A stretch of DNA of 19,006 nucleotides from Desulfobacterales bacterium (lineage in GTDB: Bacteria; Desulfobacterota; Desulfobacteria; Desulfobacterales; Desulfobacteraceae), in assembly GCA_022361315.1 (NCBI GenBank), contig JAKSBB010000887.1, positions 1-19,006 of the forward strand, in the 5' to 3' direction. Of the stretch, positions 1 through 7,824 are shown piece after piece. Position numbers and translations under genes: made by a program. A model generated the notes under the pieces. That model saw nothing but the letters and a program-made list of their open reading frames with translations, was not told where the DNA came from and made no database searches. Each line of letters starts with the position of its first letter. Positions within the stretch are counted from its first letter, which is position 1.

Positions 1-426
1 GATGATGCCGTTATCGAGGCTGAGACCGATCAGGACCGGCTGACCCTGAAGATTTCCGGCGGCAATGCCGGCATTCTCATCGGCCGCAAGGGACAGACCC
101 TGGATGCCATGCAGTTTCTCGTGGACAAGATCATCAACCGCCAGAGTGAGGCCCGTGTCCGGGTCAAGGTGGATATCGAAGGCTACATGGAAACCCGAAA
201 GGCCAACCTGAGGCAACTGGCGTTCAAGATGGCGGAAAAGGCCAAGAAAACCGGCCGCCCCGCCACCATCAACCAGATGAGCGCCCAGGACAGACGGATC
301 GTCCATCTGGCCCTTAAAGATGACAATCAGGTCAGAACCCAGAGCATGGGGGACGGCTACTACAGACGTCTGGTAATTTTTCCCAAGAAGAAAAATTACA
401 GGGGAAAACGTCGGAACAGGAGATAG
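1..426 (+). CDS. jag: Jag/KhpB RNA-binding protein (KH + R3H), 3' end only
   Basis: The gene enters from the left edge in frame 1, so the N-terminal Jag_N part and the start are missing; 141 codons are visible before the TAG. The visible protein opens with a KH domain whose loop GNAGILIGRKGQTLDAMQ (about residues 21–38 of the visible part) is the RNA-binding signature. An R3H domain follows, with the R-RIVHLAL helix near residues 98–106 and the SMGDGYYRRLVIFP strand near the end. The family binds RNA, partners with KhpA in many bacteria, and affects cell envelope and division. The mnmE start codon follows the stop directly, which matches the conserved rpmH-rnpA-yidC-jag-mnmE order. Identification is firm; the exact role in this organism is inferred. 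Confidence 0.93.
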   Translation, partial: DDAVIEAETDQDRLTLKISGGNAGILIGRKGQTLDAMQFLVDKIINRQSEARVRVKVDIEGYMETRKANLRQLAFKMAEKAKKTGRPATINQMSAQDRRIVHLALKDDNQVRTQSMGDGYYRRLVIFPKKKNYRGKRRNRR

Positions 427-1806
427 ATGACAGATACGATTGCCGCAATAGCAACCCCCTATGGGGCCGGCGGTATCGGTGTCATCCGGATATCAGGACC
501 CGGTGCCGAGGAGATCGCGCTGACGCTGTTCTCCCCCACCCGGGTTCCTGCAGAAAAAACGGTGCAGTTCGAGTCCCACCGGGCGCTCCACGGATTTGTT
601 ATGGACGGGGCAGATGTGGTGGATGAAGTCATTGTCCTGCCCATGAAAGGTCCCAGGTCCTATACGGCCGAAGATGTGATTGAAATCCAGGCCCACTCGG
701 GGAGCATCGTTCTGCGGCGCATCCTCGGGCTGGTGTTTGACCTCGGCGCCCGGCCTGCCGAACCCGGGGAATTTACCAAACGGGCCTTTTTAAACGGCCG
801 GATCGACCTGACCCAGGCCGAGGCCGTGGCGGACATCATCAATGCCCGCACAGATTCCTCCCTGAAGTTTGCCGCCTCCCAGAATTTAGGATCCCTGAGG
901 GAGGACATCGAGCAGATGAAAGATATTCTGACGGAACTTCTGGCAAGGCTTGAAGCCTCCATTGATTTCCCCGATGAGGTGACCCCCTTTTCCTTTACCG
1001 AAGACGACGGGATCAACCTTGACCTGGTGATTGAGCGATGCGAGGCCCTGATTCGGCAGCACGAAGATGCCTGCTTCCTGAAAGACGGTATCCGTGTGGC
1101 CATCTGCGGTGAACCCAATGTGGGTAAGTCCAGCCTGATGAATCAGTTTCTGAAGAAGGAAAAATCCATTATTACCGCGATTCCGGGGACCACCAGGGAC
1201 CCTATTGAAGAAGGGCTGAACATCGACGGTATTCCCTTTGTCATTGTGGATACGGCCGGTATTCACGAAACGGATGACCTGGTGGAGATCATCGGCATTG
1301 AAAAGGCCAGGGATCATATTACCACCGCAGATATTGTGCTTTACCTGAGCGAACCCGGAAAGGCCTTCAGCGAAAAAACCTTTGTAAAAACCGTGCCTGA
1401 AGGAAAAAAGGTGATCTTCGTGATCAACAAGATGGATCTGGTCAAGGAAGAAGACCTAGCGTTGCCTGAATTGCCCGAACATCTGTCACATATTCCCGTT
1501 GTGGAAATCTCTGCGTTGATGAATCTTAAGATCGACAGCCTGAAAAAGACCCTCATGGAATATTCCATCCGCAACCTGGATCTTGAAAACGACGCAGTGG
1601 TCCCGAACCTTAGACATAAAAACGCATTAAGCCTGGCCCTCTCCCACCTGACCGCCCTGCGGCAGGGGATGGATACGGGGCAGGAAGAAGAAACACTTGC
1701 ACTGGATGTTAAAAACAGCATGGATTCTTTTGGAACAATTACGGGAGAAACCGCCTCTATAGATATATTGGACGCGATTTTTAACAACTTTTGCATAGGA
1801 AAATAA
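427..1806 (+). CDS. mnmE: tRNA modification GTPase MnmE
   Basis: A full-length 459-residue MnmE (family about 450–460). With MnmG it installs the 5-carboxymethylaminomethyl group on the wobble uridine of certain tRNAs in the cytosol. The N-terminal folate-binding region begins DTIAAIATPYGAGGIG. The inserted G domain shows G1 GEPNVGKSS (228–236), G2 TTRD (255–258), G3 DTAG (275–278) and G4 NKMD (334–337). The C-terminus ends in CIGK (456–459), the catalytic cysteine motif. The ATG lies immediately after the jag stop, with AGGAG at 418–422 inside jag, so the two genes are translationally coupled. The next gene starts 12 bases downstream, so it is probably co-transcribed. Nothing is missing from the active sites. 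Confidence 0.98.
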   Translation: MTDTIAAIATPYGAGGIGVIRISGPGAEEIALTLFSPTRVPAEKTVQFESHRALHGFVMDGADVVDEVIVLPMKGPRSYTAEDVIEIQAHSGSIVLRRILGLVFDLGARPAEPGEFTKRAFLNGRIDLTQAEAVADIINARTDSSLKFAASQNLGSLREDIEQMKDILTELLARLEASIDFPDEVTPFSFTEDDGINLDLVIERCEALIRQHEDACFLKDGIRVAICGEPNVGKSSLMNQFLKKEKSIITAIPGTTRDPIEEGLNIDGIPFVIVDTAGIHETDDLVEIIGIEKARDHITTADIVLYLSEPGKAFSEKTFVKTVPEGKKVIFVINKMDLVKEEDLALPELPEHLSHIPVVEISALMNLKIDSLKKTLMEYSIRNLDLENDAVVPNLRHKNALSLALSHLTALRQGMDTGQEEETLALDVKNSMDSFGTITGETASIDILDAIFNNFCIGK

Positions 1807-1818
1807 TAAGGAAACCCC

Positions 1819-2475
1819 ATGGCATTAGATTTGACCAAACATTTTGTAAAGTACGAAGCCGTTGTTCATTTGGTGGACCAGGTATTTGACCGGGTAAAAA
1901 GCGAGTTCCCCAAAGAGGTGTTCTGCAGGGAAAAATGCTCTGACTGCTGTTATGCGATTTTTGACCTGACCCTGATCGAGGCACTCTACATCAACCACAA
2001 GTTCAACGAAAAATTCTCCGGTATTGAAAAGGCCGACCTGATCGCCGTTGCGGATAAAACCGACCGGGCATTGGTGAAGATGAAAAGAAATGCCTTCAAA
2101 GAGGTGAAAAAGGGTGAGGAGGAACTCCAGGTGGTGGGCCGCATGTCCCAGGAACGGGTGCGTTGTCCCCTGCTGGGTAAAGACGACCTCTGCCTGCTTT
2201 ACGACAGCCGCCCCATCACCTGCAGGGTTTACGGAATTCCCACCTCCACCGCCGGTTCTTCCCATATCTGCGGCCGCACCAATTTTGTCCAGGGACAGCC
2301 CTACCCCACCATGAACATGGACAAGATTTACACCCAGCTTCAGCTTCTGTCCGCCGAATTGATCCGGGATATCAAATCCGAAAAGATCCGCATGCATGAG
2401 TTGCTGGTGCCGGTTTCCATGGCAATGATCACGAGTTTTGACGAAGAATACCTTGGGGTAAAAAGAGAGGGGTAG
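1819..2475 (+). CDS. YkgJ-family cysteine-cluster protein
   Basis: A 218-residue soluble protein of the YkgJ/UPF0153 zinc- or iron-chelating family. The family hallmark is a set of eight cysteines; here C36, C40, C43 and C44 (a CxxxCxxCC cluster) are followed by C115, C124, C134 and C150, the third set lying in RPITCRVYGIP. Such a set could hold a metal ion or an Fe-S cluster. The family's biochemical role is not established. The ATG has AAGGA at 1808–1812, six bases upstream. It sits 12 bases after mnmE and 3 bases before the next small gene, so it belongs to the same operon. The domain call is confident; the function is unknown. Confidence 0.85.
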   Translation: MALDLTKHFVKYEAVVHLVDQVFDRVKSEFPKEVFCREKCSDCCYAIFDLTLIEALYINHKFNEKFSGIEKADLIAVADKTDRALVKMKRNAFKEVKKGEEELQVVGRMSQERVRCPLLGKDDLCLLYDSRPITCRVYGIPTSTAGSSHICGRTNFVQGQPYPTMNMDKIYTQLQLLSAELIRDIKSEKIRMHELLVPVSMAMITSFDEEYLGVKREG

Positions 2476-2478
2476 GGA

Positions 2479-2844
2479 ATGGACGCCGATCAGAATAAAT
2501 TTTCCCGCGAGGAGATCGAGGAGCGCAAGAAGGCTATATTTGATTCCATGGGCAAGCGTGGCCAGCGTCAGATCATGAAAAAGGGCTACGACAAGTGGGA
2601 CCCGTTCGAAGAGCCGAAAGACCCAATCGATATCCGGAAAGATAAAACCAAAAGAACCTCCCAGATGTTGATCCGGGAGTTTTTGACCGCCGTTGATGAC
2701 GATGACGTCTCCAACTCTTATTCCCAGGGTGCCCTGGAAATGTGTCTGGGCATCGTCAACGATGAGGAAAAAATCCGGGGGATGTTTGATTTTGCCCAAT
2801 GGTACGCGGAACTGCTCAAAAAAGAGGGGCATGACGGCCTATAA
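2479..2844 (+). CDS. Small acidic/charged protein of unknown function
   Basis: I do not recognise this 121-residue protein. It has a charged, lysine- and glutamate-rich N-terminal half (EEIEERKKA, then KKGYDKWDPFEEPKDP) and a more compact C-terminal half likely to form helices (LIREFLTAVDDDD, ALEMCLGIVNDEEKIRGMFDFAQWYAELL). It has no signal peptide, membrane segment or cysteine cluster. The ATG comes 3 bases after the ykgJ-like stop, with GGTAGGGA as ribosome site. Its last 14 bases overlap the start of the methyltransferase gene downstream. That tight packing argues that it is a real gene of the mnmE operon, and possibly an adaptor for one of its neighbours, but no function can be read from the sequence. 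Confidence 0.75.
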   Translation: MDADQNKFSREEIEERKKAIFDSMGKRGQRQIMKKGYDKWDPFEEPKDPIDIRKDKTKRTSQMLIREFLTAVDDDDVSNSYSQGALEMCLGIVNDEEKIRGMFDFAQWYAELLKKEGHDGL

Positions 2845-3658
2845 ATCAGGCTTTAATCGGAAGGCCGTTCTGGATATTCTCCGGGACGCTGATGTCAATC
2901 TGACGGCCGGGGCGTATATCCTGAAAATTCGGGAAACGCTGTCCGTTTCCCGAAGTGAAGCAAAGAAGGTGCTGCGCAGCCTGGTGGACGACCAGACCCT
3001 GGCCTATCAGGATCTTTACGGATCCACCTATGTAATGCAGAGTTTCTCAAAACCGGTCCGGATCACGGACCGGTTTTCTATTGTACCGCCCGGTACGGAC
3101 CGCGAGATTCCGAATCGCCATATTGATATAAAGATCCACCAGGGAATTTCCTTTGGTTCGGGACACCATCCCACCACCCGCCTCTGCCTTGCCGCCCTGG
3201 ACCATCTATTCTTTCAAACCGGAGACGAAGGCCGGTTTCTGAACCGCAGTGCCGGAGACATCGGCACCGGATCAGGTATCCTGGCCCTTGCCATGTGTCT
3301 GGCCGGTATGGCTGACTGCCGGGCCTGGGAAATCGACGCCAATGCCGTCAGTGAGGCCAGAAAAAATGTTGCCCTGAACCGGCTTGGGGATCGGATACAG
3401 GTGATTGACGATCTCATGTCGCCGGAGGGGCGCAAGTTTTCGTTAATTTGCGCCAATCTGAGATACCCCACACTGGCCCGGCTGGCGCCGTTGTTGCGGC
3501 AGGCTGCACTTCCGGATGCCTGTCTCGTCTTCTCCGGTCTGCGTACCTGGGAGAAACAGGAGTTAATCTCAACTTACCAGGATCATGGATTTACCCTGAC
3601 GTGGGAAAGAGACGAAAAAAATTGGGCCGCTCTGATTTTTGAATCCTTAAATCCTTAA
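2831..3658 (+). CDS. PrmA-like SAM methyltransferase with winged-helix-like N-terminus
   Basis: The start chosen is ATG 2831, with GAGGGG just upstream and a 14-base overlap with the preceding gene, giving 275 residues. An earlier in-frame ATG at 2693 lies deep inside that gene and is unlikely. The C-terminal part matches the catalytic domain of ribosomal protein L11 methyltransferase: GSGHHPTTRLCL (109–120), SAM motif I DIGTGSG (143–149), acidic E167, and ANL (208–210) where PrmA has ANI. Residues 1–70 do not look like the PrmA L11-recognition domain. They resemble a small winged helix (AYILKIRETLSVSRSEAKKVLRSLV). It probably methylates a protein, but L11 as substrate is uncertain. Annotation pipelines may call it prmA; I leave the symbol blank because the substrate domain differs. 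Confidence 0.8.
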   Translation: MTAYKSGFNRKAVLDILRDADVNLTAGAYILKIRETLSVSRSEAKKVLRSLVDDQTLAYQDLYGSTYVMQSFSKPVRITDRFSIVPPGTDREIPNRHIDIKIHQGISFGSGHHPTTRLCLAALDHLFFQTGDEGRFLNRSAGDIGTGSGILALAMCLAGMADCRAWEIDANAVSEARKNVALNRLGDRIQVIDDLMSPEGRKFSLICANLRYPTLARLAPLLRQAALPDACLVFSGLRTWEKQELISTYQDHGFTLTWERDEKNWAALIFESLNP

Positions 3659-3668
3659 CGTTCCTCAC

Positions 3669-3697
3669 TTGTTTTTCTAAAATGCATCTTCTATAGT
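3669..3697 (+). promoter_or_regulatory. Candidate sigma-70 promoter for the thermonuclease gene
   Basis: TTGTTT (3669–3674), a 17-base spacer and TATAGT (3692–3697) give a good -10 and a weak -35. It lies in the only gap between the mnmE operon and the nuclease gene. A start near 3704 would leave a leader of about 30 bases carrying the strong AAAGGAGG ribosome site (3722–3729). Confidence 0.5.
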
Positions 3698-3733
3698 TGG
3701 GATATCAGGCGTATTTCATCTAAAGGAGGCGTC

Positions 3734-4372
3734 ATGGATCGTGGCCTCGTAACCATCTATATTCTTGTTTTAATTTTCTTATCGATTACACCGTCGGTCG
3801 ATAATTTTGCCCATGCGGATCTCTATATCTGGACCGATGCGGATGGCATCCGCCACGTATCTAACGTATCTCCACCCCGGGACGAAACGGCAGAGCAGAT
3901 CAGCGAAGAGAAAGTGGTGCTGCCTGAAGGGCAGCTGTTTCGTGTGGTCCGGGTTTTCGACGGGGACACGGTTCGCGTCAGCGGAATGGGACTGACATTC
4001 AAGATTCGTCTGGTGGGCATTGATGCGCCTGAAACCGGATGGAAGGGTAAAACAGGTCAGCCTTATGGCCGGGAGGCCTCAGATGTCCTGTCACGGATGA
4101 TTCTGGAGCGTGATGTGGTCCTCAAGCAATACGGTACCGGTGGGTACAACCGTATGCTGGCGGAAGTGCTCCGGAACGGCATGAATATCAATCTGGAAAT
4201 GCTTCAAAAAGGGATGGCTGAAGTGTATCAAGGAAAGGTTGCCCCGGGCATTGATATTGACCGATATAAAGAGACCGAAGCGAAGGCAAAGATGCGTCGT
4301 ACGGGTATTTGGTCCCAGGGAAGGGCATACAAAAGCCCCAGGCAGTGGCGGCGGGAGAATCCAAGGAAGTAG
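3734..4372 (+). CDS. Exported thermonuclease-family protein with DUF4124 domain
   Basis: A 212-residue protein. Residues 1–28 form a signal peptide or N-terminal anchor (hydrophobic core TIYILVLIFLSI, then HAD near a possible cleavage site). Next comes a short DUF4124 segment, LYIWTDADGIRHVSNVSPP (30–48). The staphylococcal-nuclease (SNase) domain spans about 68–195. Residues matching the SNase active site are present: D76 and D78 in FDGDT, R92 in IRLVGIDAPE, D97, E100, and R140 in GYNRMLAEV. The family is a calcium-dependent nuclease, so periplasmic cleavage of DNA or RNA is the likely role. The C-terminal tail SPRQWRRENPRK is typical. ATG 3734 has a near-perfect Shine-Dalgarno five bases upstream. 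It has its own promoter and probably its own terminator, so it is monocistronic. Confidence 0.88.
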   Translation: MDRGLVTIYILVLIFLSITPSVDNFAHADLYIWTDADGIRHVSNVSPPRDETAEQISEEKVVLPEGQLFRVVRVFDGDTVRVSGMGLTFKIRLVGIDAPETGWKGKTGQPYGREASDVLSRMILERDVVLKQYGTGGYNRMLAEVLRNGMNINLEMLQKGMAEVYQGKVAPGIDIDRYKETEAKAKMRRTGIWSQGRAYKSPRQWRRENPRK

Positions 4373-4411
4373 AGGGCTTGATTATGGCCTGGTTCCGGGG
4401 TGATATTTGTC

Positions 4412-4440
4412 GGGCAATTTATTTTGCATCCCCTTTTTTT
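4412..4440 (+). terminator. Probable intrinsic terminator after the nuclease gene
   Basis: GGGCAA (4412–4417) can pair with TTGC..CC (4424–4432) around a short A/T loop with a two-base bulge, and seven T residues follow (4434–4440). The stem is imperfect, but the T tract and position after the stop at 4372 fit. It overlaps the -35 region of the candidate che promoter. Confidence 0.45.
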
Positions 4441-4452
4441 CTATGGTAAACT
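4424..4452 (+). promoter_or_regulatory. Candidate promoter for the cheV-cheA operon
   Basis: TTGCAT (4424–4429), a 17-base spacer and TAAACT (4447–4452) are preceded by TG at 4444–4445, giving an extended -10. No sigma-28 or sigma-54 element was found in this gap. Support is moderate because both hexamers are imperfect. Confidence 0.4.
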
Positions 4453-4635
4453 GAGCCACCAAAATTGTTCAAGTGTCAACATTTTTTATCCTGATACACA
4501 GGTGACGAAGTCAAGGCTTCGCAGGAACGTGAAAATTATGGAATCTGGTGCGTAGATGTTTGTCCGCGACGATAGAAGTCATAATACGGCGGCCGGCAGC
4601 CCATATCAATGGCCGCAGCAAGGAGAAGATCAAAG
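4453..4635 (+). other. Long, structured leader upstream of cheV
   Basis: The 263-base gap between the nuclease and cheV contains no convincing gene. Three short hairpins can be drawn: CCTG/CAGG (4490–4502), CGAAGT/GCTTCG with a CAAG loop (4506–4521), and GCGGCC/GGCCGC (4589–4616), the last ending four bases before the AGGAG of cheV. I compared it by eye with c-di-GMP riboswitch consensus and did not find a match. Confidence 0.3.
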
Positions 4636-5565
4636 ATGAAGACAAATATGAATTCAGGAATTCTGTTGGAATCCGGAACCAATGAGATGGAATTGCTGAC
4701 CGTGTTTGTGGGTGAGCAGGCGTTTGGAATGAACGTGGCAAAGGTACAGTCCATTCAGCAATACGATGCGGACCGGGTCACCCCGTTGCCGGATGCGCCG
4801 GCCGGCGTGGCTGGGATGTATCTGTACAGGGATAAAACCATTCCCCTGCTGGATCTGTCACAGATTCTGGATATTCCCCCAAATTTTGCGGAAGACAGGG
4901 AAATCATCGTGGTAACCGAGTTTAACAATTCCGTGAACAGTTTTAAGGTCCAGGGGGTAAAACGGATTTACCGGATGTCGTGGAAGGAATTTGTACCCAT
5001 GGATGCCATGCTTGAAACCGATTCCTGCTTTACCGGGTCGGTTCACGTGGATGATACCCAGATTCTGGTGCTGGACCTGGAACAGATACTGTCTTCGATA
5101 TTCCCGGATCTGATTCTGGAAGAAGTGGCGGAAGAGGTGATTCTTCAGAAAGAGGAAATTCCCAGGGACGAAATCCAGCTTATCTTTGCGGAGGATTCCC
5201 CCCTGATGCGGAAATCCGTGGTGAAGAGCCTGAAAAATGCCGGATTCATCCATATCAATGATTTTATAAACGGAGAGCTGGCCCTTTCCTTTCTAAAGAC
5301 CCACTACCAGAACCCCTCTCCTGAAAAATTGCGGAAAACCGTGCTGATCACCGATATTGAAATGCCTAAAATGGACGGATTGACCCTCTGCCGCCAGGTC
5401 AAACAGGATGCCGTGCTCAAGGATATCTTCGTGATCATGTTTTCCTCACTTATCAACAAACAGATGAAGGCAAAGTGCCATAAAGTTCAGGCGGACAATT
5501 ACGTGACAAAGCCTGAGACAACGGAGCTGATCAAAATGCTTGACAAAAGGTGCCGTCCCGACTAA
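4636..5565 (+). CDS. cheV: Chemotaxis coupling protein CheV (CheW + REC)
   Basis: A 309-residue CheV. The N-terminal CheW-like domain (about 7–160) opens with ILLESGTNEMELLTVFV, typical of CheV, and couples receptors to CheA. The receiver domain (about 180–305) has acidic residues E186/D187, phosphoacceptor D240 in LITDIEMPKMDG, S270 and K292. CheA would phosphorylate D240, giving adaptation or a phosphate sink. ATG 4636 was chosen because AGGAG lies at 4621–4625; an in-frame ATG at 4609 lacks a ribosome site and 4648 is a weaker alternative. cheA follows after 35 bases, indicating one operon. Because no cheW gene is nearby, CheV may be the coupling protein of this pathway. No receptor gene is visible. 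Confidence 0.93.
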   Translation: MKTNMNSGILLESGTNEMELLTVFVGEQAFGMNVAKVQSIQQYDADRVTPLPDAPAGVAGMYLYRDKTIPLLDLSQILDIPPNFAEDREIIVVTEFNNSVNSFKVQGVKRIYRMSWKEFVPMDAMLETDSCFTGSVHVDDTQILVLDLEQILSSIFPDLILEEVAEEVILQKEEIPRDEIQLIFAEDSPLMRKSVVKSLKNAGFIHINDFINGELALSFLKTHYQNPSPEKLRKTVLITDIEMPKMDGLTLCRQVKQDAVLKDIFVIMFSSLINKQMKAKCHKVQADNYVTKPETTELIKMLDKRCRPD

Positions 5566-5600
5566 CGATTAAGCCACAAATCCCCTTTGGAGGAAATATC

Positions 5601-7790
5601 GTGGATAAAGAAGCTGTTTTTGAAGACCTGTCTGTACTGCTGGATCGTTTTTCAACACACATAGCAGAATTTTGCCCCGGAGAAACATTGGATCTGGGTA
5701 GCATGATCGTACTGATGGAAGAGCTGTCAGTCGCTGCCAAACAATGTGAGTCCGATACCTTTTACCAGGTGGTGGAATCCTGCAGGCATTTTGTGGAGAA
5801 TATGAGCCTTGAGACCATGGGGCGGACCAAGCCCCTGGAAGATGCCCTGTTGCTTTTAGAAGCGTTGTTCAGGCATATGAAACGCGGGGTTGAGTTTACC
5901 TTTGAAACCAAGGATGTGCTCGACATTCTCGATTCGGCCATTCTCACCAAGTCGGAGGCGGGTGAATCTCCGGCTGCGCCTGAAGTTGTTGAAGATGTAG
6001 CACCGCCGGAGACTGTCCAGCCCGAACCCATCTCCAGTGAAGATCTCGATATTCTCAACGATTTTGTTTCCGAGGCGGAAGAGAATCTGGATGCCATTGA
6101 AGTGCACCTAATTGAGCTGGAACAGGATCCCACAGACACGGAGATTATCAACAATATTTTCAGACCGGTCCACACCATCAAGGGGGTGGCGGGTTTCCTT
6201 GCACTGAAGAAAATCAACCAGCTGGCCCATACCACTGAAAATCTTCTGGACAGCGCCAGGAGCGGCGAGTTCATGATCAACGATCTGGCCACCGATGCTA
6301 TCCTCGAATCCGTTGATATGCTCAAACGCCTTATTGCCAGGGTAAAGGAAGGCGTCGGCAACGGGGTGAAACTGCCGGATGACGATCTGGATATCCAGGG
6401 GTTGAGAGATAAGCTCAAGGCCCTTCAGGTGGAATTGACAAAAGGCAGCCGGGAACCCATCGGCGAAATCCTCTTGAAAAAAGGTGTCATTGATGAGGAT
6501 AAGCTGGAAGAGACCCTGGAAGTACAGCGGCAGCAACCCGAGAAAAAATTCGGTGAAATACTGGTAGAGGAAAATAAAGCGGAGCCCTCCCAGGTGGCCA
6601 TGGCCCTTATGGAGCAGAAGCACGAGAAAAAACGGGTGGCCACCCAGGTGAAGGTTAACACGGAAAAACTGGATGACCTGGTGGATTACGCCGGAGAACT
6701 GGTGATCGCCCAGTCCATGCTCAAGCAGAAAGTCTCCCAGGACCCCTCCCTGATCCAGGCGGTCACCCAGCTGGGCCAGATTGTTTCCAACATGCAGCAC
6801 ATCGCCATGTCCATGCGCATGATTTCCATCAAAGCCACATTTATGAAAATGATCCGGCTGGTGCGGGACCTGTCCAAAAAATCCGGCAAACCCGTCAGCC
6901 TGACCATGAGCGGTGAGGAAACCGAGATTGACCGGAACGTGGTGGACGCGCTCTACGAGCCTATGGTCCATATGATACGGAACTCCGTGGACCACGGCAT
7001 CGAACCCCTGGATGGACGGAAGGCGGCGGGTAAGCCGGAAAAAGGCAATATCCATCTCAGTGCCTATCATAAGGGCGGCAATATTATCATTGAAATTCAG
7101 GATGACGGCAAAGGGCTTGACCGGGAGCGGATTCTGGAAAAGGGGATCCAGTCCGGACTGGTGTCGGAATCGGATCAGCTCACGGATGCCCAGGTCTATG
7201 ATCTGATTCTCCAACCCGGGTTTTCTACGGCTAAGGAAATTACGGATGTCTCCGGCCGGGGGGTCGGGATGGATGTGGTCAAATCCGGTATCGAACGGTT
7301 CCGGGGGCATCTGAAAATCGAATCCCAGAAGGGATCGGGCACCAAATTTACCATCAGCCTCCCCCTGACGCTGGCCATCATAGACGGTATGCTGGTCCGG
7401 GTGGGTAAGGAAAAATATGTCATCCCCACCACAGCCATACAGAGGGCCTTTAAACCGGACCAGGAAAATTGTTTTACAGTGGAAGGCAAGGGCGAACTGA
7501 TCAAGGAGCGTGACCGCCTGATCCCGGTTGTCCGCCTCCGCCACCTCTATTCGGAGGAGGAAGACAGCAAAAATACCTGGGAATGTCTGGCCGTTGTGGT
7601 GGAATCCAAAGATGATCAGAAAGCCCTGCTCATTGATGAACTTCTGGGCAAGGATGAGTATGTGATCAAAAGCCTGGGGGGCAATCTTGAGGGAATTCCC
7701 GGATTTTCCGGCGGTGCCATACTGGCGGACGGCCGGGTGGGCCTGATACTTGATATCCACGGCATTTTCCAGTTGGCGGAAAATAACTGA
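5601..7790 (+). CDS. cheA: Chemotaxis-type histidine kinase CheA with MshEN-like insert
   Basis: A 729-residue CheA starting at GTG 5601, seven bases after GGAGGA. Domains in order: a helical N-terminal region without a phosphorylatable HxxKG (1–110); an acidic/Pro linker; an HPt domain with H191 in HTIKG (about 145–250); a tandem 24-residue repeat (286–309 and 316–339) of the MshEN/GspE-N type in place of the usual P2; a dimerisation region (about 350–410); an ATPase with N461 (N box), DDGKG (501–505) and GRGVGMD (552–558); and a C-terminal CheW-like domain (about 590–729). It should autophosphorylate in trans on H191 and pass phosphate to CheV D240 and to the response regulator next door. 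The kinase parts are complete. The repeat suggests c-di-GMP input (inference). cheR, cheB and receptors are absent nearby. Confidence 0.93.
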   Translation: MDKEAVFEDLSVLLDRFSTHIAEFCPGETLDLGSMIVLMEELSVAAKQCESDTFYQVVESCRHFVENMSLETMGRTKPLEDALLLLEALFRHMKRGVEFTFETKDVLDILDSAILTKSEAGESPAAPEVVEDVAPPETVQPEPISSEDLDILNDFVSEAEENLDAIEVHLIELEQDPTDTEIINNIFRPVHTIKGVAGFLALKKINQLAHTTENLLDSARSGEFMINDLATDAILESVDMLKRLIARVKEGVGNGVKLPDDDLDIQGLRDKLKALQVELTKGSREPIGEILLKKGVIDEDKLEETLEVQRQQPEKKFGEILVEENKAEPSQVAMALMEQKHEKKRVATQVKVNTEKLDDLVDYAGELVIAQSMLKQKVSQDPSLIQAVTQLGQIVSNMQHIAMSMRMISIKATFMKMIRLVRDLSKKSGKPVSLTMSGEETEIDRNVVDALYEPMVHMIRNSVDHGIEPLDGRKAAGKPEKGNIHLSAYHKGGNIIIEIQDDGKGLDRERILEKGIQSGLVSESDQLTDAQVYDLILQPGFSTAKEITDVSGRGVGMDVVKSGIERFRGHLKIESQKGSGTKFTISLPLTLAIIDGMLVRVGKEKYVIPTTAIQRAFKPDQENCFTVEGKGELIKERDRLIPVVRLRHLYSEEEDSKNTWECLAVVVESKDDQKALLIDELLGKDEYVIKSLGGNLEGIPGFSGGAILADGRVGLILDIHGIFQLAENN

Positions 7791-7824
7791 ACCGCCGGAT
7801 CCCAACCATATGAGGAAAACATCC

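Noticed and set aside
2693..2830. Longer N-terminus for the PrmA-like methyltransferase
   Set aside because: The extension lies inside the upstream gene in another frame, without a ribosome site; ATG 2831 has GAGGGG and a short overlap.
1825..2832. A 335-codon - strand frame opposite the YkgJ-like and unknown genes
   Set aside because: No domain or ribosome site, and the + strand YkgJ-type protein has a conserved eight-cysteine pattern.
4490..4616. c-di-GMP or other known riboswitch before cheV
   Set aside because: The hairpins do not match conserved riboswitch core sequences that I know; kept only as an unassigned structured leader.
5550..5600. Upstream GTG start for CheA
   Set aside because: It overlaps the cheV end with no ribosome site, while GTG 5601 follows GGAGGA at the right distance.
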